A DNA stretch of 64,000 nt from NCBI GenBank assembly GCA_001600495.1, contig BCKE01000078.1:81408-145407 (forward strand), given 5' to 3'. The stretch comes from Pilasporangium apinafurcum (Eukaryota; Oomycota; Peronosporomycetes; Pythiales; Pythiaceae). The notes under the pieces were generated by a model, which was given only the letters and a program-made list of their open reading frames with translations, was not told where the DNA came from and searched no databases. Position 1 is the stretch's first letter. Every line of letters begins with the position of its first letter. Shown here piece by piece: positions 33,507-44,195 of this stretch. The translations under genes were made by a program, and so were the position numbers.

Positions 33507-34083
33507 TCCATGGAATCGGGACTCGGTTCCGCAACGGGCGACGAAAATTCGTGCAAATTATCTAGCAATGATGGAGCATGCGCATCAAGCAAAAGCATAT
33601 TTATACGTACAAAATCCAAATTGTGCAGAACAGGCATGTAATATTGGGTTTTCAGACCCACAACCCCAAAATTGATTAAAACTACTTTTATATAAAGCTG
33701 TATGAATCACATATATTACACTAAATAAGGAGCATTGGATTATGACTATTTGATGTAGCTTATTGATCTAGAAGAAATGTTTTGATAGATATGAAGCGGA
33801 TTGGGACTGATGCACTTGGCGAGTCCATTCTTCCTCTTTGTTGTCTCTGACTCGTGGAATTCTGTCACCATTTCGGCGTGCATGAAAATCGACAAACGAT
33901 AAAGTCAACAACCTGACAAGTGTTGCTAAAGTAACCCAAACGTTAAGATATGTAGCGTTAATATGTTACAAATATGACGTGCCGCTACTAAAATGGCCAA
34001 CATATGACGTGCCGGTCGTAACGACACGCAAGGGATTTTTTTGGTTTGTTTGGTGGTCAAAGCATCGACAGGAGCAAGTAATC
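33507..34083. other. Intergenic region
   Basis: No gene was supported. An open frame from 33979 lacks an ATG until 34084. The segment 'ATATGACGTGCCG' occurs twice (33972-33984 and 34001-34014 region) as a short direct repeat. Confidence 0.5.
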
Positions 34084-34413
34084 ATGACATACTACCGGAT
34101 GGGCATGCGGCTTAAGATGTCCCGCGCAGTGGCTCGGGCCATGAGTCGCACAGGCAATAAACACACGACCGCTACCATTGAGCAGATGATTCAGACCAGT
34201 AAAAACAGATTTGGCAGCACGGTACGTTTTCCTGGCAATCTATGCGCAGCTCAGTTTGATACGCTGGATAATAAATTGACTATGACTCTGCTACTTGCGT
34301 AGATTGGACGCCCACTAGCTGCCGCAATTGTGACGAGTATGGACACGGGGATGGTGTTCCATTCGGCCGAGTATCTCTTCTTTAACGACGGTGAAGACGA
34401 CGATGGAACGTAA
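34084..34413 (+). CDS. Small hypothetical protein
   Basis: Two exons are suggested (34084-34221 and 34303-34413, donor GTACGT, acceptor GTAG), giving 82 residues. The first part is basic (MGMRLKMSRAVARAMSRTG), and the second (GRPLAAAIVTSMDTGMVFHS) is mildly hydrophobic with an acidic end (DGEDDDG). No family was recognised. The presumed stop overlaps a strong GTAAGT donor at 34410, so the gene may continue into an unseen exon. Support is limited to phase-compatible splice sites and composition. Confidence 0.35.
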
Positions 34414-34926
34414 GTGGCTATAAATGGGATGAAGAATTCATTCATCCCAGCAATGACTGGGTATTGAAACTATTGCAAACAAGAGGATTGACGAGAGCAA
34501 ACATTTGGAGCTGACAACTGAATAGTTAATGTTTCTTGATGCTTGTTGTTAGATGATGGCCCTCAAAAGCCCACTCATATCACCACTACACAGAGAACAA
34601 TCACATGGGTCGTTTAAATGCGCTGTTGATCGTATTAGAAAACAAACATGGCAGCTTGTTCACGAGAAGATTGCAGAAATAGATAGAAAGAGAGAGCTGT
34701 AATTGTTATCGCAATAGACGTTATTCACATATCTGCACTAGTGTCATACTCTTCAAGACCTTGCATTTTGTGATGTAAACGAACTTTTGTCTTGAGTTTT
34801 GTATACTCTCGGGTTGTTGTCACAGGCAATTCCACCAGCCAATTCACTCGCAAAGAAGAAGAAAGAGTACGAAGGCGCTCGTGATAACGCAACATACCTT
34901 ACTGAGCAAAGACAGAGAGAACAAAC
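34414..34926. other. Intergenic region
   Basis: It contains a perfect 8-base inverted repeat (34426-34433 with 34441-34448) and is otherwise featureless upstream of the twin-CX9C gene. Confidence 0.5.
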
Positions 34927-35208
34927 ATGTCCACCAGCACCACCTCAAGTACCGCAGATTTGCCTCGCGTGAGCACCCACTTCCCCCGTGTACCAGCCGG
35001 CTGTGAAAAAGTCTCAGACACCTTCTTTTCATGTTTTTACGAGCATGGGAAGCAGCCCACGGGGCAGCAGGACGCTGAGATCGGCAACCGCGCATTGGAA
35101 ACGTGCAAAGCCTCACTGGACGCGTATAATGCCTGCGTCGATGCAGCAATGGAGAAAGTACCCAAGAAACTCTTCCGTGTGCCTGAAGCCTACCGTGTTC
35201 GAGAATAA
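34927..35208 (+). CDS. Twin CX9C protein, mitochondrial intermembrane space type
   Basis: This is a 93-residue single-exon protein. Two Cys pairs spaced exactly nine residues apart are visible: C-EKVSDTFFS-C and C-KASLDAYNA-C. This twin CX9C arrangement forms a disulfide-linked helical hairpin, imported through the Mia40 relay in the intermembrane space. Many such proteins are respiratory-chain assembly factors. I cannot name the orthologue. The gene neighbours are ATP synthase subunit d and a HIG1 protein. A long minus-strand frame (34844-35437) overlaps it and is taken as a shadow. Confidence 0.75.
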   Translation: MSTSTTSSTADLPRVSTHFPRVPAGCEKVSDTFFSCFYEHGKQPTGQQDAEIGNRALETCKASLDAYNACVDAAMEKVPKKLFRVPEAYRVRE

Positions 35209-35476
35209 ACAACTCAATTTCTACCTGCAGTAGATAGATACCAAAAATGCTGAGAACGTCGTCACATGGACCAGAGATAGAAACAAAAACAAACAGAGAT
35301 AAGACTTTCAATAGCACACGTTCTTTAAAAACATTCTTCTGCATTAATGCTGTCAGACGTTGATAAGTTGCGAGGACGAAGCAGCTACAATGACAGATAG
35401 CTGTTGGTTTGGAATGAAGTCGCTCCGTTGTTTTCAAAACACTTCACAACTAGTCTAAACATTCGTTCTGCTGTGT

Positions 35477-36225
35477 TTAACCCTGGGTGTCCTTCTCCCA
35501 TTCGTAGTTGGCAATTTCATCGTCGATTTCGTCCGCAACTTCCGGGTACATGGCCGTCACTTCGTCCATCGTGGTGGCCAACGTGGTGCGCGTTTCTTCC
35601 ATCAGACCAATCAGTTCCTGCAGCTCCACGATACGTTTCTTGGAGTCGTCGACCTTTTCGTTCAGTTGCGCAAACTATAGGAACAACACACACCATTAGA
35701 ATCACATGGGTAATCTGGGGTCGGCAAGAAAAGTTGTTCCTACCAATTGATCGATGGTTTCCTTCTCGTTGATGCGAAGGTCCGCAGGGGTATCAGCATT
35801 GACGACGTCCAATTGCTCAGGGGTGATTGTGGGGAAGACAATGTTCTTGTAGTTTTCCTATCATCAACAAAAACCAAACTACAGTGTCAGATACTCCTGC
35901 ACCATGAAGAGCGATGGGAAGAAGGAAAAAGAGAGTAGATATTCCCTCCCCCTTGTCCGTTTCTATGATATCCACATATACACACCTCCATGGCGTTCAC
36001 CAGATCCTTATTCTTGATGACAGAGCGGTAGTAGTCAAAGTCAATTGGTTCTGGCTCCTTGATGTATTCGCGAGCTTCGGCCTTGATCTCACCATGGACG
36101 TTACGGAGGCTGTCCAGTGCGGCACGGGCACGAGGGTCGGTCAGCTTCTGGGAGATAACATCCCAGTCCAGAGCACGTTGGCTCAGGACGGCGCGGCGCA
36201 CGACTTGTTGACGGAGCTTCAGCAT
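35477..36225 (-). CDS. ATP5PD: Mitochondrial F1Fo ATP synthase subunit d
   Basis: Three exons (36225-35986, 35857-35744, 35674-35477) encode 183 residues with matching phases. The subunit d pattern includes ALDWDVISQKL, FDYYRSVIKNKDLVNAMEN, then FPTITPEQLD and a coiled-coil-like helix (EKVDDSKKRIVELQELIGLM). The N-terminus is basic (MLKLRQQVVRRAVLSQR) as for a mitochondrial protein. Subunit d is part of the peripheral stalk that holds F1 against rotation. The introns are 128 and 69 bases. ATG 36225 is the first in frame. Confidence 0.88.
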
Positions 36226-36560
36226 TCTCTTCCCTCTGTTATGACGACAGTCGGTTCAATCTCGGCCGTTGGTTCACTTTCGAGGAGCTCCACACAAATA
36301 CTGTATGTTTTAAATTACTCTTTTATTTAATAAAATATATACGTTATAACAATATTACCTATTAAAATATATTCTAAAACCTTTATAAATAAATGCAGCT
36401 ACTGGGCAAGGATCCACTGCTTTGAATTGCTCATGTGGTCAAATTTATGCAATTCATTTTTACAATTCATAGTTGAATTGATGGTAGTGAATGCAACATG
36501 GACATGTGACAGTTTGCCAGCAGGGTATCAACGAAGACAAATCAACAGTAAAAAGCAATC

Positions 36561-36803
36561 ATGGACGGGATTCGACCGATGGAATCGGGCATGGAAAAGC
36601 TCAAGCGCCGCATGGCGGAGGAACCACTGGTGCCACTCGGTTGTTTGATGACAGCAGGCGTACTAGCAGGTGGTCTGATGTCGTTTGCACGTGCCGCAGA
36701 TGCCAAGACTCAGCAGCGTTTCATGCGTGCACGAGTGGTGGCACAGGGCATGACGGTAGTGGCTATGGCGTTTGGATCAGTTCTGGCTTTGAAGAAGAAC
36801 TAA
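36561..36803 (+). CDS. HIG1-domain protein (respiratory supercomplex factor)
   Basis: This 80-residue protein is a minimal HIG1 domain. MEKLKRRMAEEPLVPLGCL opens the first membrane segment, FARAADAKTQQRFMRARVVAQG forms the conserved loop, and a second membrane segment ends in the basic KKN. HIG1 proteins (HIGD1, Rcf1/Rcf2) sit in the inner mitochondrial membrane and modulate cytochrome c oxidase and its supercomplexes. The length matches animal HIGD1. Together with the twin-CX9C and subunit d genes it forms a short run of three mitochondrial genes. Confidence 0.88.
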   Translation: MDGIRPMESGMEKLKRRMAEEPLVPLGCLMTAGVLAGGLMSFARAADAKTQQRFMRARVVAQGMTVVAMAFGSVLALKKN

Positions 36804-37009
36804 TCAGGAGACGACGAAGACGATGCAATGCACTTATATCTGTTTCCGCAACTACATGCTGGTTAAGCAAGCGGGGATGATTGCATTATCAACTGCCACA
36901 GCACCAGAGTGCCCAGATCAAGATATTCACAAATAACAACCGCGCCAGCAGTATCGTCAGCTCTATCTGGATTGATTTAAGTTTTTGTTTGTTTGGGCTC
37001 TTTCCCGTT

Positions 37010-38322
37010 TTAAGCTAAGAAAAACATGAAAAAGATGAGAAATACGAATAAAATAGCGGATACCTTCAGGGCCAACATTCTATTGTTCGACAGGCTTGAG
37101 AAGTACTTCAAGAGTTCATTCTCGCCTGCGCTCACGTTCATGAGCGTGTCTTCCACATTGTCATCAATTCTGACCATCCCAGAAACACATCAGCACAAAG
37201 CCAACAGTAATAGCGTACTAGTGCACACGCAGCATACCTTCGCACGAGATCACCTTGTTCGTGGATGAGCGTCGACAACCGTCCAAAGAGCTGGCCGATG
37301 TCAACGATGTGGCTTTCAATCTGTGTGACCGCCTCTGCCCGTGACTCGGTATAGTTTTGCTGCTCTGCAACGATCTGTTCCTGTGTCATCGTGGAGATCA
37401 ACGGCGCAAACTCACTCGTCGTATCGTCGCTTTGCACACCGTTCGGACGGGGTAACATATTTGTCACATTCGCATCCGATTGACCATTGCTGCTACGTGG
37501 TGGCTGGAAAGCTAGTGGCTTCCCTAATGCGCTGGACGCGGTTTTGCCGTACCGCGCACGTCGATTCTGCTGCAGCTTCATGTTTTCCTGCCGCACTTCT
37601 AGAATGTCCTTAAACCCTCTCGTGGTCGCCATCAGATTCGATTTCATAAGCGATACGACTGCGTCCGAGTGTGTCGCTGCTTGCTTCGACCCAAGCACGG
37701 ACCGCTTGCTGTCAATATATTCCTATGTAGTGGCCGTGTAGAATAGCAGTGAATGCATTAGTTGCATCAACATAGTCACATTATAAACGGAAAAGTAGAC
37801 ATGCGGGCTGGTGGGTATACCTGTAAATTATCTAATTGCATATTGATATCAGTGATATCCGTCTTCACCAATGCTGCCAACTCGTTGATCGCATCCGTTG
37901 GGTCATTGAACATGTTATTCTGCCGCACCACTATCGTAGGAAAGAAGGTTAAGTCCACCGTCATCATAACCCATTATTCCGACACGCACACAACCACACA
38001 CACAGGCCTCCCAAATGAACCATAAATCTACAGGTTCATCTAGTAGTATACTCACATTGTGCTAGCTGCTGTAATCGCCTCGAGGCCTGATAGACTTCCT
38101 TCGAGATATCGGACGCTGCCGCATTGAACTGTGCTGTTTCATTAATGCGGTTGTGCGGGTGTTTCTGAGCATAACAATAATATCATTAGGAAAAAGATGT
38201 CAAGAAAATGAGAGAGGACGCCTAACATAGTATCACATGTGTACCTGGTGCTTCGCGGGGCCATTCACATGTGTGAACTGCTGGCAGAGCCGCTGGAACT
38301 CGACCGTGCGGTTCGCTGCCAT
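37010..38322 (-). CDS. STX5: Syntaxin 5 / Sed5-type Qa-SNARE
   Basis: Five exons are inferred: 38322-38245, 38164-38056, 37930-37821, 37722-37238 and 37169-37010 (313 residues), all in phase. The N-terminal helices (RTVEFQRLCQQF, NEFNAAA-like INETAQFNAAASDIS, FNDPTDAINELAALVK) and the linker fit Sed5. The SNARE helix carries the zero-layer Gln in IHEQGDLVRRIDDNVEDTLMNV. A C-terminal membrane anchor follows (ALKVSAILFVFLIFFMFFLA). Syntaxin 5 drives ER-Golgi and intra-Golgi fusion. The introns are short (68-125 bases). Confidence 0.93.
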
Positions 38323-40706
38323 GTCAGTTTGATATTTGTTCCCCTCGTCACGCCAGTTTTATATTCGGCAATTCTTTTACCATACCGTTACTTCAGCATC
38401 GTTACTTTACCGCCTGAAAATTGTCATCGGCTCGGCTCATAAACGAGCTGGTTCGGCTTGGCTCGGAGGGCTGGTAAGTGTTGAAAGCTGATCATGGCAA
38501 TGTATCTATCTCGTTTACATTAGAGATTTAGTTAGTTGCGTAGTGTGTTTATTATCGCAATGTTCGAGGCACTACGAAGGAATGGAATTAGTCTCAGAAA
38601 ATCTAGTGATTGCTGGTATTCCTGGCACTCACAAGCTGCGATGTTTTTCCGCCGTTGGAGTTCTTGTGCATGAACAGGGAACATCTCAAGCGTATGCTAC
38701 ATCAGCGGTTGGTATAGACACAGACATACACATACGCGTACAATTTATACGCGTCTTCGTCCATTGTAAGTCTACTTCATGCACTCTTCGTGATAAGATC
38801 GCAACCAATGCAATATTACTTTTGTGCAGACGAGAGATCACGATGTCCATGCCCATTAATGTCGACACACGATTCCGCATTTAAGCCCTAGGAGGACAGA
38901 TAAAGAGCAAGATAATATCGTCAAAGACAAACAGATAAATAGATAAAGATTTAGTGATTTGTATTTGAACATACAGGTCAGCAACGAAAGAAGGATGTGA
39001 AACGACGTACTTACGACTGGATCCTTTGGGAATCAACTGAGATGTAAAGATCATCCTTGTTCCCAGATGGTTTGGCTAACTGCACCCACTTTATTATCTT
39101 TGGATTTTCTGACCTAGAATCGCATCGTCTTACATCGATGGTGTGAGTCAGTAAGGTTCAATGACAGTTAACAACGGAATACCCGAGAACAATCAGTCAT
39201 CCATGTGAAATTGCAGTGGTTGACAAGCACATGTCCTTACTGCAACGTTACAAACTCTTTCATACACCGAGTCTGTCAGCCCTCAATGCGATCGAAACAC
39301 CGAGACGTAATGTGTATCTTAAATCAAACGATCTTTCTTAACCATACACACACATACAATTACAAGAGTGTATACAGGAGAAAACGCATTCAGAACATAT
39401 CCAGAGTGAGTATCTTCTGCTTTCTCATATCGCAGGAATTGGTGGATTTTTCGCGGCGAGAACCAGTCCGTAGAGATCTACAATTACTTCCCTCAATTAT
39501 ACTCGCTCCATTTTGGATGGCTCACATCTCGATCAGCGAAGGTGTGCACGACAGCCATCCCCGTCTATGTGATTTTGATGACCCGAAAGAGTCACGGGAA
39601 CAGTTTGTCAAACCGTCTGGTTTCCAGGCATTGACAGCAGTCAGCACGATTAGTCCAGCCAGCCGCTTTCGAAAGGACACAAAAATATTCCATGCTACCA
39701 GCTGGATGTAAGGAATTTTACTCCTGTTTACATTGATCGAACGAACATCCCACTATAAACAAATTGAGGACAAAAAAAATAGACTTTCCCCAACTTGGGT
39801 GATCACCAGTCCACTAATCTGTAGTACTGTGGGCCATGTATGAGCAACAATAAAGCTCCAGGAATTCATGCTTGAGTTGAGTATGTTTATATCCTTCACT
39901 TCAAAATGATCCGCGACAGGAGATGGACACATAGAACTGTATGCAATGCCAACTCTTAAGTGATGATTCAGATTCCAGGTGGCAACACTGCATCGACGCC
40001 ACCGTCGCGTCGAAGAGACAAACAGCGTGATATTATGCATCTAAACGTTGCCATCACACCAGGCAGTGTCTCTTCGATGAAAAGAGGTGATATGCTGAGG
40101 AAAATAAGCGTGTTTTCTTCTTGATGTCACACTTGGGATCTGTTAGGCAGTGCGTCTTATATCCAAATGGCCAGACGCTATGTTGCACGCCCCAAAACCA
40201 CATTGTGGTCATGTGGCCAGGTGCTTCAAGAATCCATCCGTAGTTGGCCCACATATCCGTCCTCTCCTCTATGACATACTCTATGCGGGGTACTTCACGC
40301 CATCGCAACCACAGCCAGCAGCTGGCACCAACAGCCACAATTGTGGAACCGGCCACCGGTTGTCCAAAAGGGGCAATGTGGCGCAAGGTTAGGGTTAGAC
40401 ATCAACGGGGTCCAATCGAATCGTGTCTAGACTTGGCCGTGGTACGTTGTTAGGCATCTGCATGAGGGTCAATCAACAAGACATGACGAGGTGGCAACAC
40501 GATTTTTGAAGTCTTTTCCTTTGTTACTGTCAGGGGCTCATTTCCACTTTTTCTGCCGGTAGAAAAAGTATTCAAACTCGGTGATTTGGACTCTCGAGTA
40601 CATTTCTTCTTCAACGCAATCGTAATTCGTATCGATTATTCTGCTACAGCGCCCCACCTATTATTGTCTAGGTACCTGATCTTTTCCAACCTCCAAAAAC
40701 ACACCA
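38323..40706. other. Gene-poor interval with unassigned coding-like exons
   Basis: Plus-strand segments at about 39217-39311 and 39436-39711 read like real exons (see separate entry). A minus-strand stretch at 40054-40386 (for example MWANYGWILEAPGHMTTMWFWG) lacks an ATG start and a known family. A two-unit telomere-like GGTTAGGGTTAG occurs near 40385-40397. The rest is not interpretable. Confidence 0.4.
39217..39711 (+). CDS. Possible terminal exons of an unrecognised gene
   Basis: Two stretches look like exons on the plus strand. About 39217-39311, after an ATTGCAG acceptor, includes HMSLLQRYKLFHTPSLSAL. About 39436-39711, after a CGCAG acceptor, contains RRDLQLLPSIILAPFWMAH and DFDDPKESREQFVKPSGF and ends at TAA 39709-39711. 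Joining them in phase 0 needs a weak GTGTAT donor at 39312. No family was recognised and the 5' exons were not found. It may be real or the 3' part of a decayed gene. Confidence 0.3.
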   Translation, partial: WLTSTCPYCNVTNSFIHRVCQPSMRSKHRDVMCILNQTIFLNHTHTYNYKSVYRRKRIQNISRVSIFCFLISQELVDFSRREPVRRDLQLLPSIILAPFWMAHISISEGVHDSHPRLCDFDDPKESREQFVKPSGFQALTAVSTISPASRFRKDTKIFHATSWM

Positions 40707-42266
40707 ATGGATGATAATCAACAGCAACCTCCGCGCATTTCCACTCCACGCCGCTCACTGCCCGACCGTCCAAATGACGTCGACCACCACCACTATCAAC
40801 CACCCGGCTTCGTCACACCTTCCGCCACACAATCGACCTTTGCACCTCGATGGTCCCAGTTGATGCCCGAGGCTTCGATCACTCAAGTCGGCAAGCGAAT
40901 CAGCACTGTACACCTATCGGACGAATCATCCAGCGATGATGACGAAGAAGATGATGATGAAAACGATAGTGACGATGCGAGTGCAGCGGCTGCCGCTATT
41001 CAGTGGCAATCCGACAACGATCTGCCGCTGCGACGATTGATGGTTCAGCAAATTCTCACACTCACAGAGACTCATAGACGTGTACAACAGCGCGAGGATC
41101 AGTCAACGCTCGGGCTCGCCAAGCGCATTGAATTGTCCCTTTACTCCCGAGCTGGTTCATTAAACGAATACCGCAATCTCGCAACCTTGAACAGGAGATT
41201 GCAGGCATTGGTCTCTGTGAGTTACCACGAAGCTGCCGCAAGAGCACAGGTACTCGCTAAACGTCGATACTCCGATAGCGATATCCACTTGACGAAGAAG
41301 TCTACTTCCGAATTTGGCATGAAGCGTCGACGATTGACTTTCTTACGGGGGCCAACAGACAACTTTGGTAGGAAGGGACAACTGTTCCCAATCATCGGAG
41401 AAGATTGTGTCCGCAGTATTTTCGCATTCTTGTCCGGTGAAGAAGTGATGGTAAATCGACTCATCAATCGCTTTGCGGCCGATTTCTTGCCATCGTGTGT
41501 CAAGTCGCTAGAAATAGATGTCCGACACCTCAAGATGTGCTTATCTCCACATGATAGCTACCCTGGTACCAATAGTTTGATGAAAATGAGCAACTTGGAA
41601 CGACTAGTTGTTGTAAAGGCAGCACCTGACAATGCCATGGATGCACAGAAGACTCAGTCTCTTCACGCATGGGAGTGTGCTGAATTGGATATTTATCATG
41701 ACAATGAAGGTGAGGTGGCCATCCAGGCACTGGCTCGAACTTTGGCTGCAGGTGCATGCCGCCATCTGCGGCAGCTTCACTTGATCTCGATCTTTACCAA
41801 CACCCACGAACGCAATGGTCTCCGCTCGCTCTGTAATGCGCTTGCTCGTGGTTGTTGTCCACAGTTGCGAAATCTCTTGTTAGGTGGTAACAGCATCTGT
41901 GATGCTGGAACACTCAGTGTTGCTCGCATGCTCAAGTCGAATGCCATTCCTGAACTCTCGTGTTTGGATCTGCGACGCAACTACATTGGCGAAACTGGTG
42001 TGACGCACATCATGGCCGCGCTGGCGCAGGGAAACACCAAGAACCTCAAATTCCTCTGCATGGGTGGCAACATCATCGCCGACAGCAGCGTCCCGGCCGT
42101 CAAGAACCTTTTGGATAATCTCGCGTGTCCAAAGCTGTTATTTCTGGGGCTGGAAGACAATTTCTTGACCCCTGAGGGTGTACAAACGATCATTGACGCA
42201 GCAACAACGAGTGGTCTCGCACCAAAGTTTGATCATCTCGCCAATGATGCAGCAGCTTTACAATAA
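40707..42266 (+). CDS. KIX-like and leucine-rich-repeat protein
   Basis: This is a single-exon protein of 519 residues. The N-terminus is disordered, Pro-rich and acidic (DDDEEDDDENDSDDAS). Residues about 110-175 resemble a KIX domain (LMVQQILTLTETHRRV, then LAKRIELSLYSRAGSLNEYRN and LNRRLQALV), a fold that binds transcription activators. A degenerate F-box-like segment may follow near 225-260 (EDCVRSIFAFLSGEEVMVNRLINRF). From about residue 290 there are ribonuclease-inhibitor-type LRRs (LRNLLLGGNSICDAGTLSVA, LSCLDLRRNYIGETGVTHI, LKFLCMGGNIIADSSV, LLFLGLEDNFLTPEGVQTI). KIX plus LRR suggests a transcription-linked regulator, by inference. Confidence 0.75.
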   Translation: MDDNQQQPPRISTPRRSLPDRPNDVDHHHYQPPGFVTPSATQSTFAPRWSQLMPEASITQVGKRISTVHLSDESSSDDDEEDDDENDSDDASAAAAAIQWQSDNDLPLRRLMVQQILTLTETHRRVQQREDQSTLGLAKRIELSLYSRAGSLNEYRNLATLNRRLQALVSVSYHEAAARAQVLAKRRYSDSDIHLTKKSTSEFGMKRRRLTFLRGPTDNFGRKGQLFPIIGEDCVRSIFAFLSGEEVMVNRLINRFAADFLPSCVKSLEIDVRHLKMCLSPHDSYPGTNSLMKMSNLERLVVVKAAPDNAMDAQKTQSLHAWECAELDIYHDNEGEVAIQALARTLAAGACRHLRQLHLISIFTNTHERNGLRSLCNALARGCCPQLRNLLLGGNSICDAGTLSVARMLKSNAIPELSCLDLRRNYIGETGVTHIMAALAQGNTKNLKFLCMGGNIIADSSVPAVKNLLDNLACPKLLFLGLEDNFLTPEGVQTIIDAATTSGLAPKFDHLANDAAALQ

Positions 42267-43025
42267 TTTCATCAACGATCAGCCCTTAATGTTATTATTC
42301 CCGTAGACATAGATAGATGTTAGGCTAGTAATTTATGTGAAGAATTCTCCATCTATTCAAGTCGAGTGATGGATTTACTATGAATTTGCCGTTGGATTTT
42401 TCTTCTTATTAAATAAATGCACGAGATTGTAAGAGTGTGAATGTTCCATGCTACAACGGAAACTATTCTTGAATCCTATAAACATATTCCTTGGAAGAAT
42501 TAAGGGTGGAGAACGAGCCGCAAATCAGATTGAATGGTCAAGAAGAATGCTTTGAGCTTAATCACAGAAAAAGGAAAACGAACTGTTTCATCGAAACGTC
42601 TTGCTGCAATGCTGATGCTTGTTCCCAGAAACCAACTATCTACATATCAAAGATAGTTATGATGTGTTATGAATATTTTAATTATACTACAAGATTATAA
42701 TGGCTTAACAGCCTCACTCAGGCTGGCTTGATGTTTCTGGTGGTGGATTTTAGCTACCCTGATGGAGATGTCTTGACTAACTTATATACCGTTCCGGCAT
42801 GCACATCTAGCTTGGAGCAGAAGCTTTAAGAATAATACTCTTCTGGAGGTGTTGTGGAGACATACCATCCCCATTGTGGCGATCCCGTGTTATTTTCTCC
42901 TTCTTCGTCTTCTTCTATTATTGTACTAGACAACGGTGCATTCTCCAGGATGCTCCCTTTCATAGAATCCAATTCACAAAACTATAATGACACACAAATC
43001 CAAGAGTGAGTTTCAACATTGTAAA
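42267..43025. other. Intergenic region
   Basis: AT-rich DNA between the converging LRR and membrane-protein genes. A short frame at 42491-42700 has no supporting feature. Confidence 0.55.
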
Positions 43026-43496
43026 TCACTCGATTGCATCAATGATATCGAGAGAAGGACGTACACTCAAATTCCGTGGACTAAGATGCCGTCGTGATTC
43101 TGCTGGCGACGACACTTCACTTTCCGTGTTGCTACAGACTTCTTCAATCTCTTTTTGTGAGGGTTTCTGTGCGACACACTGTTGGAAATCACTGTGGGAT
43201 TTGCTGCGAGTAGCAACAAGCGAGTGGTCCATACGTGTACTTGTGCCACTTTCTTCTGTGCGGTAGTCTTCACCCCATGTGTGGAATCTCTCACGAGAGG
43301 GTTGCTGTCTCTTGACGTCTCCATCCACAAGATGCTCCTCCTGTTCCTCTACTTTGGATTTCAAATAGGAAATGATGCTGACAGCCGTTGCAGCAGCAGC
43401 GGCAGCAGTTGCCACGACGGGGTGTTCACGTACCCAGCGGATTCCACCAGCGATCTCATGCGGCGTTGGGAAGAAAGAAGGCGCGACATCGGACAT
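43026..43496 (-). CDS. Small membrane-anchored protein, unrecognised family (member 2)
   Basis: This single-exon protein of 156 residues starts with PSFFPTPHEIAGGIRWVREHP, then an Ala-rich hydrophobic segment (VVATAAAAAATAVSIISYL, about residues 27-45). The long hydrophilic rest is charged and Ser-rich. The N-terminal pattern matches the protein at 32876-33506 almost position by position (aromatic-Phe-Pro-x-Pro-x-Glu, Gly-x-x-Trp-x-Arg-Glu), so the two are paralogues that differ in intron content and tail. It probably sits in a membrane with its C-terminal part in the cytosol or lumen; function unknown. Confidence 0.65.
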   Translation of the reverse strand: MSDVAPSFFPTPHEIAGGIRWVREHPVVATAAAAAATAVSIISYLKSKVEEQEEHLVDGDVKRQQPSRERFHTWGEDYRTEESGTSTRMDHSLVATRSKSHSDFQQCVAQKPSQKEIEEVCSNTESEVSSPAESRRHLSPRNLSVRPSLDIIDAIE

Positions 43497-43853
43497 TTTG
43501 GATTGTAACGGGGCTAAATGATAGTAGTGGATTCTCTCGCAGTCGTTCTTCTTCTGGGTCTTTTTAGTTCTGAACGGATGATGATGGCCCGCCTATATTT
43601 GTCACGGATAGGAGGTGGAGGGGAGCAGAGCGGTCGGAGCAACCTAAACCGACAAGAAAAAGAGGTTCGTTTATGCTCCTTGAACAATTAGGGCATTTAC
43701 AAACACACGTCACAGATTTCTATCCTACCAAAACCCTGCTAATTTAGTTACCTGTTTAAAAAATTTAAACAAATGGGAGTTAAATTTCCAAAAATAATTT
43801 TTTAAAATAATAATTTGTAATAATTTATTATAACAAAAAATTAAATACTGAAG
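43497..43853. other. Intergenic region, AT-rich
   Basis: A strongly AT-rich block lies at about 43750-43850. No feature was supported. Confidence 0.5.
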
Positions 43854-44195
43854 TTATCCGTTGAGAACACCATCATTCCAGTTAGGTTTTAGGTTGGAGA
43901 ACAGCCGCAAGTGTTGGATGCCTTGTCGTAAAGCCGGGACTTTTTCCGCTGGGAACCAGCTCTGGAATGCATTATCCTGAAGATGCAGGCGAGAGAACCA
44001 ATGCAAAGAGCAGCCACATAAGCAGATGGAGAAGGCCAAAAAAAAAAAAACGGCATCTGTCATGGCCATGATGCTTCCTTTGTCAACGGTAGATCTCATC
44101 TTCCCCAGACGTTGGAAAATCTGTTCTTCTTGCACCCATTCATCATTCTTAACCACATGATTGCTTTGCTGATTCGTTTGCTTCGTTGGTTTCAT
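43854..44195 (-). CDS. Hypothetical single-pass membrane protein
   Basis: This 113-residue open frame has a polar N-terminus, one hydrophobic segment (IMAMTDAVFFFLAFSICLCGCSL, about 42-64) with an in-frame AAA run encoding the Phe stretch, and a basic C-terminal part ending near a TAA. No family was recognised. It could be a genuine small membrane protein or chance; the clean ATG and single membrane segment are the only support. Confidence 0.35.
   Translation of the reverse strand: MKPTKQTNQQSNHVVKNDEWVQEEQIFQRLGKMRSTVDKGSIMAMTDAVFFFLAFSICLCGCSLHWFSRLHLQDNAFQSWFPAEKVPALRQGIQHLRLFSNLKPNWNDGVLNG

Noticed and set aside
34844-35437. 197-codon minus-strand frame over the twin-CX9C gene
   Set aside because: The plus strand has a precise twin CX9C pattern and clean ATG; the minus frame starts at a non-ATG codon and has no recognisable domain.
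40385-40397. Telomere-like GGTTAGGGTTAG
   Set aside because: Only two units; too short to indicate an interstitial telomere or chromosome end.
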